Shown: positions 53,890 through 63,063, numbered from the stretch's first letter. The stretch: 64,000 nucleotides of DNA from Mycobacterium sp. E2479 (GCF_001667925.1 NZ_LZJR01000154.1:124001-188000), one strand, 5' to 3'. Notes: generated from the letters alone by a model not told the origin. A program made the numbers and translations.

Positions 53890-54890
53890 ACCGCCGACTG
53901 TGCTCGATCGCCGCGGTCGCCGTCGCCGCCGTGGCCATGTCAACGACCGCGTCGGGATGCGCTGCACTCAATGTCAATTCGCTGCCCGAACCCGGCGGCA
54001 GCTACAACGGCGGGTACAACGTCGTCCTTCAATTCGAGAACGTACTCAACCTGCCCAACCACGCCAAAGTGGTGATGGGTGGTACTCAGGTCGGGACCGT
54101 CACCGATGTGAAGGTTACGAGCCGGCAGGTGGATGTCACCGCAAAGATCGACCGCAGCGTCTCTATTCCGTCGAATACTCATGCGGCACTCGAGCAAGCC
54201 ACCGTTCTCGGTGACATCTATCTGAGCCTCGATCCACCTGATGGTCAATCCGCAGCACCACCATTGGCCCCGGGCGGCACAATCATGCTGGGGCAAACCA
54301 GATCCCCGCCCCAACTGGAAGACACGCTGGCACATCTCGCCGACTTCGTGTCGAGCGGTTCCATCCAACGTCTGCAGAACACGATCATCGGCATAAACCG
54401 GGTGACCCCGCCGGAGCCCGCGCTTCGGAACTTGGCTTCGCGGGTAACCGCCGATTTGAAGGATCTGTCCGACAACATAGATGTCGTCGACTATTTTCTG
54501 CATGGAGTATCCGGAACCGGCACCGTCCTGCACGACCGGCTTTCGTCCGCGCAGTATTGGTTCTCGCCGAGAGGCATGCGGGGCTTCGACCGTGCCATGC
54601 AGACGTCCAACTACCTCGGCAGACTCTTCCCATCGATCGGCAGCGTCTACACCGGCGGATACTGGCTGGCGCCATTTCTGCAATCGTTCGTCCAGTCGAC
54701 CGACGCGTTACGACGTTCGAAATGGGCTTTCGAGGACGAGGAGCCTGCGTGGCGCAAGCTGTTTACCGACACGTTCCTACCGGAGGACAAATACCCGGCG
54801 ATCAACATCACCTCGATCGTCGGCCCTGACGGTCGCGAGTTGTCGGGCAATGTGATGGATGTGCTACGGATGTTGGGCGCGGCGCCGTGA
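53886..54890 (+). CDS. mceE: MceE-type lipoprotein
   Basis: 334 residues from ATG 53886 (ATGA with mceD). The signal peptide ends with lipobox TASGC at about residue 23, the usual form for MceE. The MCE domain reads LPNHAKVVMGGTQVGTV. It anchors the channel on the outer side of the membrane. Confidence 0.92.
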   Translation: MNRRLCSIAAVAVAAVAMSTTASGCAALNVNSLPEPGGSYNGGYNVVLQFENVLNLPNHAKVVMGGTQVGTVTDVKVTSRQVDVTAKIDRSVSIPSNTHAALEQATVLGDIYLSLDPPDGQSAAPPLAPGGTIMLGQTRSPPQLEDTLAHLADFVSSGSIQRLQNTIIGINRVTPPEPALRNLASRVTADLKDLSDNIDVVDYFLHGVSGTGTVLHDRLSSAQYWFSPRGMRGFDRAMQTSNYLGRLFPSIGSVYTGGYWLAPFLQSFVQSTDALRRSKWAFEDEEPAWRKLFTDTFLPEDKYPAINITSIVGPDGRELSGNVMDVLRMLGAAP

Positions 54891-55834
54891 GAATACGAGA
54901 TCTCGCCACGTTCATCGCGTTTGCGGCGATGATCGCTCTTGGGGTGGGCTATATCTGGTCGCTCGGTGTCCGGGTCGCGCCCCCGGCGGACCGGACGAAC
55001 CTTTCCATGCAAGTCGCCGATATCAACGGAATCCTGCTCGATTCGAATGTCCTGCTCCGAGGGGTTCCGGTCGGCAAAGTGACGGGTATCCATTCGTCCT
55101 TGCAGGAGGCGACCATCGACTTCTACATCGACGGCCGCTACCACGTCCCCGTGGACAGCGAAGTGCGACTCGAAAACCTCTCAGCACTCGGTGAGCCCTA
55201 CATCGGGTTGGTTCCGCGGGTCGACCACGGTCCGATGCTGCGCGATGGCCAGCGCATCGCCACGCAGAGGATCGTGCAACCACCGTCGATTTCGGAGTTA
55301 GCCGTCAGCGTCACCCGACTCCTCAACCAAGCGGATCCACAAGCGCTCAAGCGGGTCGTCAATGAACTCGATACCGGCCTGCCGCAACCAAATACCGTGC
55401 TGCCCAACCTTTCTCGGGCGTCGATGCTGCTCAGAAATGTCTCCGCGGACATGAACGGCAGGGGCCGGATACTGCTCGACAACTTCCAGGCGCTGCTGCA
55501 GAACGCGAGCTGGGTCGGCCCGTGGATTGCCGACGTCACACCCGGATTTCGAACCATCGGCCTGTCCAGCGGAGTCCTGTTCTCGGGATTGGAAATCGAC
55601 AGGGCACTGGGTGGAGTGGCCATCTACGACACCGTCAACCGTCTGATCGACCGGATCCAGAAGCTTCTGGACGACCGCGGCGGTGACATCAAGGTGCTGG
55701 GCCAAGCACTTCTGCCCCATCTTCGGGGGATTGCTGGCTCGCTGATGAACTTCGACACCGGTCAGATGCTGTCCAACGTTCTCGAATCGGTGCCTGCCGA
55801 CGGCACCATCACATTGAACGTCAATATTCCCTAA
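54887..55834 (+). CDS. mceF: MceF-type substrate-channel protein
   Basis: 315 residues. GTG 54887 overlaps the mceE stop (GTGA). It has an N-terminal anchor (FIAFAAMIALGVGYIW), an MCE domain (ILLDSNVLLRGVPVGKV) and a helical C-terminal half. It completes the set of six Mce subunits. Confidence 0.92.
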   Translation: MRIRDLATFIAFAAMIALGVGYIWSLGVRVAPPADRTNLSMQVADINGILLDSNVLLRGVPVGKVTGIHSSLQEATIDFYIDGRYHVPVDSEVRLENLSALGEPYIGLVPRVDHGPMLRDGQRIATQRIVQPPSISELAVSVTRLLNQADPQALKRVVNELDTGLPQPNTVLPNLSRASMLLRNVSADMNGRGRILLDNFQALLQNASWVGPWIADVTPGFRTIGLSSGVLFSGLEIDRALGGVAIYDTVNRLIDRIQKLLDDRGGDIKVLGQALLPHLRGIAGSLMNFDTGQMLSNVLESVPADGTITLNVNIP

Positions 55835-55882
55835 ACCTCTTGACCCCCAGGTGAATAACTGAGATGAGAGTTCAGAAATCCG

Positions 55883-56575
55883 ATGATGACCGATAAGAAG
55901 ACAGACAACGAAGAACGCTCCGCGCCCGAGTCCGTCGATCAGGAGACCGATGAGCGCGAGGTGGACACGACTGAAGCGTCGAAGCAGGACGCATTGAAGA
56001 ACGGCGAGGGACCACCCATCGCGGAGGATGAGCCCAAGGCCAAGCGCAGGCGACTGCAGGCGTCTATTTCGGTTCGCGCGCTGCTCGTTGCCGGATTGAT
56101 CGCTGCCCTCGTTGCAGGCATCGGCGTGATGACATGGTTGTACGTCGGCGCCAAGCACGAACTGGACCAGCAAGCCCGGCAAGCGGCGAACACCAAGCGT
56201 GCCGAACAGATTGCCCTCGACTACGCCAAGAACGCCGCGGCCATGAACTTCAAAGATCTTCCGGCCTGGAAGGACAAGCTCGTCGCGGGAACCAGTCCCG
56301 ACCTCAAGAAAAGGCTGGGCGCGGCGGCAGACCAGATGGAGCAGATTCTCGTTCCGCTGCAATGGGATTCGACGGCGCGGCCGCTGACGTCCAAAGTGCG
56401 ATCGGAGGTTGGTGGCGCCTATGTCGTCGACGCGTTTGTCAGCGTGACGACGAAGACGGCGCAGGGTCCAGACCCCCTGCAATCCACCGCTACCTACAGC
56501 GTGACCGTCGACAGCAATAAGGACTGGCAGATCACCGACGTCGGCGGGATCGGCGCCGCGATAGAAGGACGATAA
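55883..56575 (+). CDS. Mce-associated membrane protein (Mam)
   Basis: 230 residues. It has an acidic N-terminal tail rich in Asp, Glu and Lys, one membrane span (ALLVAGLIAALVAGIGVMTW, about 73-92) and a periplasmic domain of the Mam/SnoaL-like type. Such proteins stabilise Mce complexes (OmamA-type function). Two ATGs in a row give alternative starts. Confidence 0.87.
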   Translation: MMTDKKTDNEERSAPESVDQETDEREVDTTEASKQDALKNGEGPPIAEDEPKAKRRRLQASISVRALLVAGLIAALVAGIGVMTWLYVGAKHELDQQARQAANTKRAEQIALDYAKNAAAMNFKDLPAWKDKLVAGTSPDLKKRLGAAADQMEQILVPLQWDSTARPLTSKVRSEVGGAYVVDAFVSVTTKTAQGPDPLQSTATYSVTVDSNKDWQITDVGGIGAAIEGR

Positions 56576-56588
56576 AGGGAGCGGGCCG

Positions 56589-57251
56589 ATGATCAGGGCG
56601 CTGCGTCAAATGACGACCGCGGTGGTCGCCTCCGCGGTCGCGGTGTTGATGGCTGTCGCGGTGACATCGGCGACGGCAGGGGCCGATCCGGTGTCCGGTG
56701 GGGAGATGCCTTCCGATGACCAACTGATCCGGCCACTGCCGGTCGTCGTTGTCAAACCCACGAACTGGGTGCCGAAGTTCCCGTTTCCTTTCGACAAGAC
56801 ACGCAACCGAGTAACCGACGCGGACATCAACGCCGAACGTGAACTGTGCCAGTGGTATACCGCTCAATACGAAATATTAAGAGATCAGATCGACAGGCTG
56901 CAGTTCAACAGGATCCAGCAGAACGGACCGGGTGTCCGGATCGGGTCGGGTACCGACTGGGATTACAGCTTCGGGCCCATCCAACAGCAAGTCGACATTG
57001 TCACGGGAAACATCGATCGATCGATGGAGTTCATCACCCCTCGCGTGCAGGCGTTCACCATAGACCACGACTATGTGGGCGACATCTACCTGCCGCTATT
57101 CCAAGCGCAGAATTTTTACTCCTTGTGGCAGAGCCTGGGTAATGTCAACGACGGCATCAAAGCCCACCAGCCCGATTGGTTTACTGGTCCGTCGGTGCAA
57201 TTTGTCAAGCGCGCGGGCAGCCAGATCAACCGATCCCACGTGTGCTGGTGA
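56589..57251 (+). CDS. Secreted protein of unknown function in mce operon
   Basis: 220 residues. A Sec signal peptide ends near ATAGADP (about residue 33). The mature part has conserved aromatic residues and two Cys (ELCQWY and SHVCW), perhaps one disulphide. GGGAG precedes the ATG at 13 bp spacing. I do not recognise a named domain. The position points to a cell-envelope role in the same import system. Confidence 0.8.
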   Translation: MIRALRQMTTAVVASAVAVLMAVAVTSATAGADPVSGGEMPSDDQLIRPLPVVVVKPTNWVPKFPFPFDKTRNRVTDADINAERELCQWYTAQYEILRDQIDRLQFNRIQQNGPGVRIGSGTDWDYSFGPIQQQVDIVTGNIDRSMEFITPRVQAFTIDHDYVGDIYLPLFQAQNFYSLWQSLGNVNDGIKAHQPDWFTGPSVQFVKRAGSQINRSHVCW

Positions 57252-57270
57252 AGCGCGGCGGGAGAAACGA

Positions 57271-57747
57271 ATGTCGAGATTAGGGGGCAGGCCCAGGCGC
57301 TGGATGCCGTCGGTTATCGCGACCATGACGCTTCTCGCCATCGGTTTCGCGCCAGCGCCCGCTGCGCGTGCCGACGCCACAGAAAACCTGCGGTCGGCGG
57401 TGACACAGGCCCGTGCCGCAACGTCGTGCGGAGCGCTTCGTGCCGATCCGGTTGCCGAACAGGTCGCGGCCAAGATCAACCAGTCGACCCAGGACTACAT
57501 GGAACACCGGGCGACGCAAACACCGCTGACTGACCCGCTGACGGGCCTGAAGATTCTTGGCTACCGCGGCAGCAAGGCCAGTCTCCTCCAAGGGGCGTCG
57601 ACGTCCGATGCTGACTCGATCAAGGCGCTTATTTTGCAGGGCTACAACAAGATTCCGGATTGCAGCTTCGCCGATATCGGCGCGAACATGCAACAAAACG
57701 AGCGAACCGGCTACTGGTTGACCGCCGTGGTGTTGGCCGGCCCGTGA
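57271..57747 (+). CDS. Secreted protein, possibly CAP/SCP-like
   Basis: 158 residues from ATG 57271 (GGGAG 6 bp upstream). A signal peptide ends around PAARADA. The mature region is a single short domain with two Cys (TSCGALRADP and IPDCSF) and ends NERTGYWLTAVVLAGP. The order of blocks resembles small mycobacterial CAP-like proteins, but the match is weak. Confidence 0.75.
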   Translation: MSRLGGRPRRWMPSVIATMTLLAIGFAPAPAARADATENLRSAVTQARAATSCGALRADPVAEQVAAKINQSTQDYMEHRATQTPLTDPLTGLKILGYRGSKASLLQGASTSDADSIKALILQGYNKIPDCSFADIGANMQQNERTGYWLTAVVLAGP

Positions 57748-57760
57748 TGGGGGAAATTCG

Positions 57761-58144
57761 ATGAGTCGCCGTCGCGCGGTCATTGTCACGGCGATCGCGG
57801 CCGCATCCGGACTGTCGACGGCCCCCGCCGCTAACGCTGCGGTACCCGTCACCTACGAGGTGGTATCAGCCGCCGTGGGGTCGGCGAACGTCGAGTTCTT
57901 CGACGGACATGGGCGCCAAGCTCTGCCGAATGTGCACTTGCCGTGGCGGACCACGGTCATGCTGGACAACCCTGGCAGCATGGGAACCGATGTCGCCGAG
58001 ATCCGCGCTGATTGGCGGCCGGCAGCCGCGCCGAACAGGTGGGTGACGGTACGCGTCTACTTCGGAGACACCGTCCGCTGCGCCAACACCCTCGATGTAG
58101 GGGACGCGTCTTGCTATGGCGCTACAGGATTCAACAACTCCTGA
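57761..58144 (+). CDS. Secreted MmpS-like small protein
   Basis: 127 residues. An N-terminal signal peptide ends near AANAAVPV. The mature part VTYEVVSAAVGSANVEFFD...LPWRTTVMLDN resembles the C-terminal beta domain of MmpS proteins, which pair with MmpL lipid exporters. Here there is no anchor after the signal and no mmpL gene. A role as a periplasmic lipid-handling accessory to Mce is possible (inference). Confidence 0.75.
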   Translation: MSRRRAVIVTAIAAASGLSTAPAANAAVPVTYEVVSAAVGSANVEFFDGHGRQALPNVHLPWRTTVMLDNPGSMGTDVAEIRADWRPAAAPNRWVTVRVYFGDTVRCANTLDVGDASCYGATGFNNS

Positions 58145-58156
58145 ACGTGAGGAAGG

Positions 58157-58732
58157 ATGCGCACAATGCCATTCCGTCGATGGCTGACAGCGATCGGGTC
58201 CGCGATCGCGTTAGGTCTGTGCACTGCGATCCCTGGACACGCTGACCCGGCCCCTGATCCGTCGATATCGCCGTTCCCGGCTGTGGACACCATCACGGCC
58301 TGGTACACCAAACTGCCCGCCGAAGATTTCTTCATACCCAACAGTTCCGGCGTCTGGTTCCTGTCGCCCACCGGACTAAATTGCGGCATATGGACGTGGG
58401 GGAGCTTCGGCTGCACCGGTGACATCCCGGGAATACCTCCCGGCGAACGACACATCGCCTGGTTCAACGGGAACCGCTCGGTACACCACGGTTGGACGGC
58501 GGCCATCCAATTTCCCGGCGGCCAAGCGCAGCGTCCGCTGCCGCCCGGCAGTTACGTCAACTACGCCACTCCAGGCGCAGGTGAGACGACGTGTGCCGTC
58601 ACTCCAGAAGGGAACACCTACTGCGGACACGGCGAATTCAAGTTCCTGACGACGCCGAACGGTACGTGGTTCAAAGCGTGGAACGACCGGGATTCCTACA
58701 TCTGCAACAGTTACGGGACCTGCCCGCCGTGA
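58157..58732 (+). CDS. Secreted conserved mycobacterial protein of unknown function
   Basis: 191 residues. A signal peptide ends near IPGHADP. The mature protein has six Cys and many Trp/Gly/Pro, including LNCGIWTWGSFGCTGDIPG and ICNSYGTCPP at the end, suggesting disulphide-stabilised beta structure. It is the last gene of the mce operon. Confidence 0.78.
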   Translation: MRTMPFRRWLTAIGSAIALGLCTAIPGHADPAPDPSISPFPAVDTITAWYTKLPAEDFFIPNSSGVWFLSPTGLNCGIWTWGSFGCTGDIPGIPPGERHIAWFNGNRSVHHGWTAAIQFPGGQAQRPLPPGSYVNYATPGAGETTCAVTPEGNTYCGHGEFKFLTTPNGTWFKAWNDRDSYICNSYGTCPP

Positions 58733-58807
58733 TGAAGCACGGCCGCTGGGCTCCGGCACTCTGCGATAGTTCACCACAAGTCAGGTAGTCCATCGCGGAG
58801 CCGGCCG

Positions 58808-59125
58808 CACACCCGCGAATTTCTCAACGGCATGGTGAAGCGCAGCATCACCGGTGATCGCCTCATCGACGAACTCGACCGCGTGACCACCTCCCGCGGC
58901 GCCAACCCAGCGGTGCTGCGGTGTCACAACGGGCCCGAATTAGCCTGCAGCGCAATGGTCGGCCGGCTCGACGGAAAAGTCGGCGTGCACGTCATCCCGC
59001 CCGGCGAACCCTGGCGCAACGGCTACGTCTAATCGTTCACGTGACGAATGCCTCAACATCAACAGCTTCTGATCCCTGGCCCATGCCCGCGTCGTCATCA
59101 GCGACTGCAAGCACGGCCCCGACAC
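58808..59125 (+). pseudogene. IS3-type transposase (OrfB, rve core) remnant
   Basis: The frame reads HTREFLNG, AVLRCHNGPELAC, IPPGEPWRNGYV and then stops. After a frameshift it continues RDECLNINSF, stop, SLAHARVVISD. These are the ordered blocks of an IS3-family integrase core. The catalytic Asp of LRCDNGPE has become His, and there is a frameshift and at least two stops, so it is dead. No inverted repeats or other half of the element were found. It lies just past the mce operon. Confidence 0.8.
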
Positions 59126-59209
59126 CTCGGCAATCCTTGCGTGAAATGTCGGAAACGACACCGCGAGGATCGGAGTTATTCGCGCAAAGGAAGGTTTCGC
59201 GCTCCAGCG

Positions 59210-60043
59210 CTAGGCCAACGCGAATCGGGCCAGGGCCACTACATCCCTCAGCTTGATCGTCGCCAGAACCCCGCCGTCGCAGGGAATGTCGACCCCAGTG
59301 AGGTAGCTGGCCTTGTCGCTGGCGCAGAATGCCAGCACTTCTGCGACCTCCTCCGGCCGGCCGAATCGCTTCAATGCGCCGAACTCCACCATGGCACCCG
59401 ATCCGGCTTTTTCCTCCAGTCGGCCCATCGCGGTATCGATGCTGCCCGGAGACACCGAGAGGATTCTTGCACCACGCCGGCCGAAGCGCTCCGCCTGCGA
59501 CGCGCAGTACCAAGTTACGAAATTCTTGCTGATGGCGTACCCCATCGGAATGATCTTGCAGACTGCTGTCATTTTCCTCATGAACGCGTCCTCATCCCGC
59601 AGCGCGACTTTGAACCCTCGTGTGGGAATCAGGATTTTAGGGAGCACGTTGGCAGCCACGGACGCGACGTTCACAATCGCGAAGCCTTCACCGGCGATCG
59701 CGTAGAAAGCCTCGTTCACGTGCACCGTACCGAGGGCGTTGACCCTGATGATCTTCTCATGTGTGGCCATGCTGGGACTCAGGCCCGCGGTATGGATGAC
59801 CGACTTAACGGCCCCGAGCGCCGTTGCAGCGCTGACCAATTGCGCCACGGACTCGATGTCCGTAACGTCGCACAACACGGTCGTACATGGGATGCCGATG
59901 GCGTCGAGTTGGGTTGCCGCCGCGTCAAGGGCCTTCTGATCAACGTCGCTGATGACGATCGAATGGTCTCGCCCGAGGATTTTGCCTGTGGCGAATCCCA
60001 TACCCCCGGCGCCGCCGGTGATCACACTCACTGGATGAGTCAA
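59210..60043 (-). CDS. Short-chain dehydrogenase/reductase
   Basis: 277 residues. The cofactor motif is GGAGGMGFA. The catalytic Tyr/Lys are in YAISK, and GVDIPCDGG lies near the end. The start appears to be TTG 60043, overlapping the stop of the truncated gene upstream (TTGA). It is the last gene of the minus-strand operon. Confidence 0.86.
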   Translation of the reverse strand: MTHPVSVITGGAGGMGFATGKILGRDHSIVISDVDQKALDAAATQLDAIGIPCTTVLCDVTDIESVAQLVSAATALGAVKSVIHTAGLSPSMATHEKIIRVNALGTVHVNEAFYAIAGEGFAIVNVASVAANVLPKILIPTRGFKVALRDEDAFMRKMTAVCKIIPMGYAISKNFVTWYCASQAERFGRRGARILSVSPGSIDTAMGRLEEKAGSGAMVEFGALKRFGRPEEVAEVLAFCASDKASYLTGVDIPCDGGVLATIKLRDVVALARFALA

Positions 60044-60252
60044 CGGCCCCTCCGTTCTAGAACACTCCGCGCATTGGCTGCGGCGACACCCGCGACGCTG
60101 TGGGCAACTGCGGCACCTGCCTCTTCGAGCGGTGCCATCGCCTCGGTGCGCACGTCGAAGACGGTCAGCCCCTGGGGCCAGTTGGCCAACCTCCTGGCCA
60201 AGGGTGCGCCCAAATTCCCGAGGCCGATATAGCCCAGCGCAGGGGCGCTCAT
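60040..60252 (-). pseudogene. Truncated 6PGDH/3-hydroxyisobutyrate dehydrogenase-type gene
   Basis: 70 residues from ATG 60252 begin with the canonical Rossmann start GYIGLGNLGAPLARRL and then stop after about 60 homologous residues. Full-length family members have about 290. The C-terminal two thirds are gone. The remnant ends in TTGA, coupling it to the next SDR. A deletion between the two genes is the simplest explanation. Confidence 0.7.
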
Positions 60253-60298
60253 CGGATGGGCTCTCACCGTTTGAATTTCATCATCGCTGTGATGCCCG

Positions 60299-61120
60299 TC
60301 AATGGAGCCGCGCACTGGAGCCAAGCCCGATCTCCATCACCACGCCGGTCAGCACGCCCGGGTCGGTGACAAGGTGCACGACCGCTCGCGTGACGTCCTC
60401 GGCTTCGAGCCATGGCTCGGGGATCGGGTTGACCCGGGTAGCGCGCTGCACGATCGCCTCGTCGGGGATCTTGCCCACCGGTATCGCCATCGGGGTGGCC
60501 ACCGTGCATGGGCACACCACGTTGACGGTGATGCCCTCCTTCGCCACCTCGAGAGCGAGCGACTTGGCCATGCCGATAACGCCCCACTTGGTGGCGTTGT
60601 ACGCGCTGATGTCGGGGAGGCCCATGCGTCCGCCCATCGATGACGTGACGACGATGCGGCCGAAACCCTTCTGGCGCATCGGTTTTACGGCGGCGCGTAG
60701 GCAGTGGAAGACGCCGGTGAGATTTGTGCCCACCAGTTCGGCCCACATCGTGTCCGTAATCTCCCAGAGCTTGGTCGGCGGCGAAACGATTCCGGCGTTG
60801 GCGACGAGCACGTCGAGGCTTCCCAGATCGGCCACGGCGGTTCCCACCGCAGCATCGACTGCGGCGGGGTCACGCACATCGGCCTCCACCGGCAAGCACA
60901 CACCGCCGGCCTCGGCGACCAGTGCGCACGTCTCTGCGAGGTCGTCGCGGCTCGCGAGCGGGTATCTGACGCTGTTCATCGTGTCCGGTACGTCCAGCGC
61001 GACGACAGCCGCGCCGAGGCCGGCCAGGGCGATGGCGTGCGAGCGGCCTTGGCCGCGGGCCGCTCCAGTCACCAGCGCTACGCGTCCTTCGAGACGGCCG
61101 TCGCCGCTGCGGTCCACCAT
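60299..61120 (-). CDS. Mycofactocin-type SDR oxidoreductase (second)
   Basis: 273 residues. GAARGQGRSHA and the insert DVPDTMNSVRYPLASRDDL place it in the same mycofactocin-coupled subgroup as the gene at 46962. The catalytic motif is YNATK. It is 10 bp from the epimerase gene upstream. Confidence 0.88.
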   Translation of the reverse strand: MVDRSGDGRLEGRVALVTGAARGQGRSHAIALAGLGAAVVALDVPDTMNSVRYPLASRDDLAETCALVAEAGGVCLPVEADVRDPAAVDAAVGTAVADLGSLDVLVANAGIVSPPTKLWEITDTMWAELVGTNLTGVFHCLRAAVKPMRQKGFGRIVVTSSMGGRMGLPDISAYNATKWGVIGMAKSLALEVAKEGITVNVVCPCTVATPMAIPVGKIPDEAIVQRATRVNPIPEPWLEAEDVTRAVVHLVTDPGVLTGVVMEIGLGSSARLH

Positions 61121-61130
61121 GGCGGGCAGC

Positions 61131-62156
61131 CTAATTACCGGTGCTCGTGGTGACGGGACTGTCTACCAGGGTGTCGAGGTAGGTGTCGACGACGGTCCAT
61201 TTCGGTGTCCAGCCGAGTCGCTGTTTTGCCTTGGTGGAATCGATGATGACCGGCACGCTGTACAGCTCGGCGACGGCGGCGAAATCGGGGACGAATCGGA
61301 ATCGGGTGGCGGCGGCAACTTGGCTCATCGTCCGGTAGAGCAGATCCTTCCCGAACGGCACCGGACGAAAACCGAAGATGCGCGCGATGTCTTCGCTGCT
61401 GATCACGCCCTCGCTGCAGATGTGATACACGCCGGGGGCGCCGGCGCCGAGTATGCATTGGACGAAAGCCGAGCCGACGTCGTCCTCGTGGATGGCTTGA
61501 GTTTCGAAGCGCGGCACGGGCATTGGGATCCGCAAAGGTAGCCGGCGGTTTCGGTCGATGAAGCGCCGCAGTCGCCGCAAGCCGCTACCGCTGCTCTTGT
61601 GCCCGATGACGTGGGGACCCATGACGCCCGGCGTGCGGAGCACATAGAGATCGATGCCTGGGGTGTCGGCTTCGAGTTCGGTCAGAGCGCGTTCGAGGTT
61701 GGCTTTCTGCCGCGCGTAATCGAAGTATTTGATCGGCCTCGGCGCCCATTCCTCGGTGACCCCGTACGGCATGTCGGGATCGAATCCGAGCGCCGAGATG
61801 GTCGAAGCGAACACGAAGCGCTTTGCGCCTGCGTCTGCGGCCGCCTTGAAGGTGTTCAAAGTGCCGTCGATGTTGATCGCGTACGTCGCGGGATCCTTCG
61901 GCGAACCGGTGATCGCGAAGGCCAGATGTACCACGACGTCCGCGCCGTCGAACGCCGCGGTCAGGTCGGTGGGGCTGCGCACATCGCCCGGCCGGTAGGT
62001 CATCTTCGACCAGCCGTGCTGGACGGGGTCGAAGTGGCTTCGCGCGATGCCGATGATCTCGCCGATGCGGTCATCTGCCTCGAGAAGTGGCATCAGACCG
62101 AACCCGAATGTTCCCGTCGGTCCGGTGACGGCGACCCGCAGCGGTTTGTCGGCCAC
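61131..62156 (-). CDS. NAD-dependent epimerase/dehydratase (extended SDR)
   Basis: 341 residues from GTG 62156. The cofactor motif is GPTGTFGFG. Catalytic residues are in YARQK. The layout resembles 3-beta-HSD-like extended SDRs. It begins 4 bp after the enoyl-CoA hydratase stop, so they are co-transcribed. Confidence 0.87.
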   Translation of the reverse strand: MADKPLRVAVTGPTGTFGFGLMPLLEADDRIGEIIGIARSHFDPVQHGWSKMTYRPGDVRSPTDLTAAFDGADVVVHLAFAITGSPKDPATYAINIDGTLNTFKAAADAGAKRFVFASTISALGFDPDMPYGVTEEWAPRPIKYFDYARQKANLERALTELEADTPGIDLYVLRTPGVMGPHVIGHKSSGSGLRRLRRFIDRNRRLPLRIPMPVPRFETQAIHEDDVGSAFVQCILGAGAPGVYHICSEGVISSEDIARIFGFRPVPFGKDLLYRTMSQVAAATRFRFVPDFAAVAELYSVPVIIDSTKAKQRLGWTPKWTVVDTYLDTLVDSPVTTSTGN

Positions 62157-62160
62157 CGTT

Positions 62161-63063
62161 TCAGTCTCTGACCTTGTCGCGCTGGGCTCGTACGACCGGT
62201 GGCGTCTTGCCCCACTCGGGCACGCCGTCCTCGGGCTTGGCCATGGGGTTACCGTCGTCATGCACTTGCGCCCAGTGCGCGTGGTTGAGTTCATGCAGTG
62301 AGAAGCACGCATTGAGCGAGTTGTGAAAGCCCATATTGTCGACGGTTTGATTGACCGATTCCTTGATGAGCAGCGCCGCCACCGTCGGCACTTCGGCGAC
62401 CCGCCGGGCGAAATCCAGCGTCATGTCGCCGAGTTCGTCAGCGGGAAAGACTTTCGCCACCATGCCAAGTGCGAAAGCGTCATTCGCCGATAACGAGTCG
62501 CCGGTGAGCATCAACTCCTTGGTCTTGCGCGGGCCGAACTCCCAGGGGTGGGCGAAATACTCCATGCCGCACATGCCCATCCGGGTGCCCACGACGTCGG
62601 CGAATTCGGTGTTATCGGCGGCGACGATCAGATCACATGCCCACATCAACATGAGTCCGGCGGAGTAGACCTTGCCGTGAACTTGGGCAACGGTGATCTT
62701 GCGAAGGTTGCGCCACCGCAGCGTGTTCTGAAAGAAGTAGTGCCACTCCTGCAACATCAGGCTTTCCGCGCCCTTTCGGGTGCCCCCGTTGACCTTCCAC
62801 GAAGGGTGCTGATTCGGCCCGGGAAGATACTCCTGCTGCGCCTCGGGAGACATGACGTCGTGACCGGCGGAGAACATCTTTCCGGTGCCGCCGAGAATGA
62901 TCACCCGCACGTTGTCGTCGGCTTCGGCTGCCATGAATGCGTCGTCGAGCTCGACCAGCAGGCCACGGTTCTGGGCGTTCCTGGTTTCCGGTCGATTGAG
63001 CAGAATGCGCACCACCCGCCCGCCGTCATGGCTCTCGACGAGCAGGTACTTGTAATCGGCCAT
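62161..63063 (-). CDS. Enoyl-CoA hydratase/isomerase family protein
   Basis: 300 residues of the crotonase fold. The oxyanion-hole segments are MFSAGHDV and the region KVYSAGLMLMWACDLIVAADN (in two adjoining parts). It hydrates or isomerises an enoyl-CoA, a beta-oxidation-like step. It is the first gene of the minus-strand operon and divergent from an acyl-CoA dehydrogenase. Confidence 0.9.
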   Translation of the reverse strand: MADYKYLLVESHDGGRVVRILLNRPETRNAQNRGLLVELDDAFMAAEADDNVRVIILGGTGKMFSAGHDVMSPEAQQEYLPGPNQHPSWKVNGGTRKGAESLMLQEWHYFFQNTLRWRNLRKITVAQVHGKVYSAGLMLMWACDLIVAADNTEFADVVGTRMGMCGMEYFAHPWEFGPRKTKELMLTGDSLSANDAFALGMVAKVFPADELGDMTLDFARRVAEVPTVAALLIKESVNQTVDNMGFHNSLNACFSLHELNHAHWAQVHDDGNPMAKPEDGVPEWGKTPPVVRAQRDKVRD

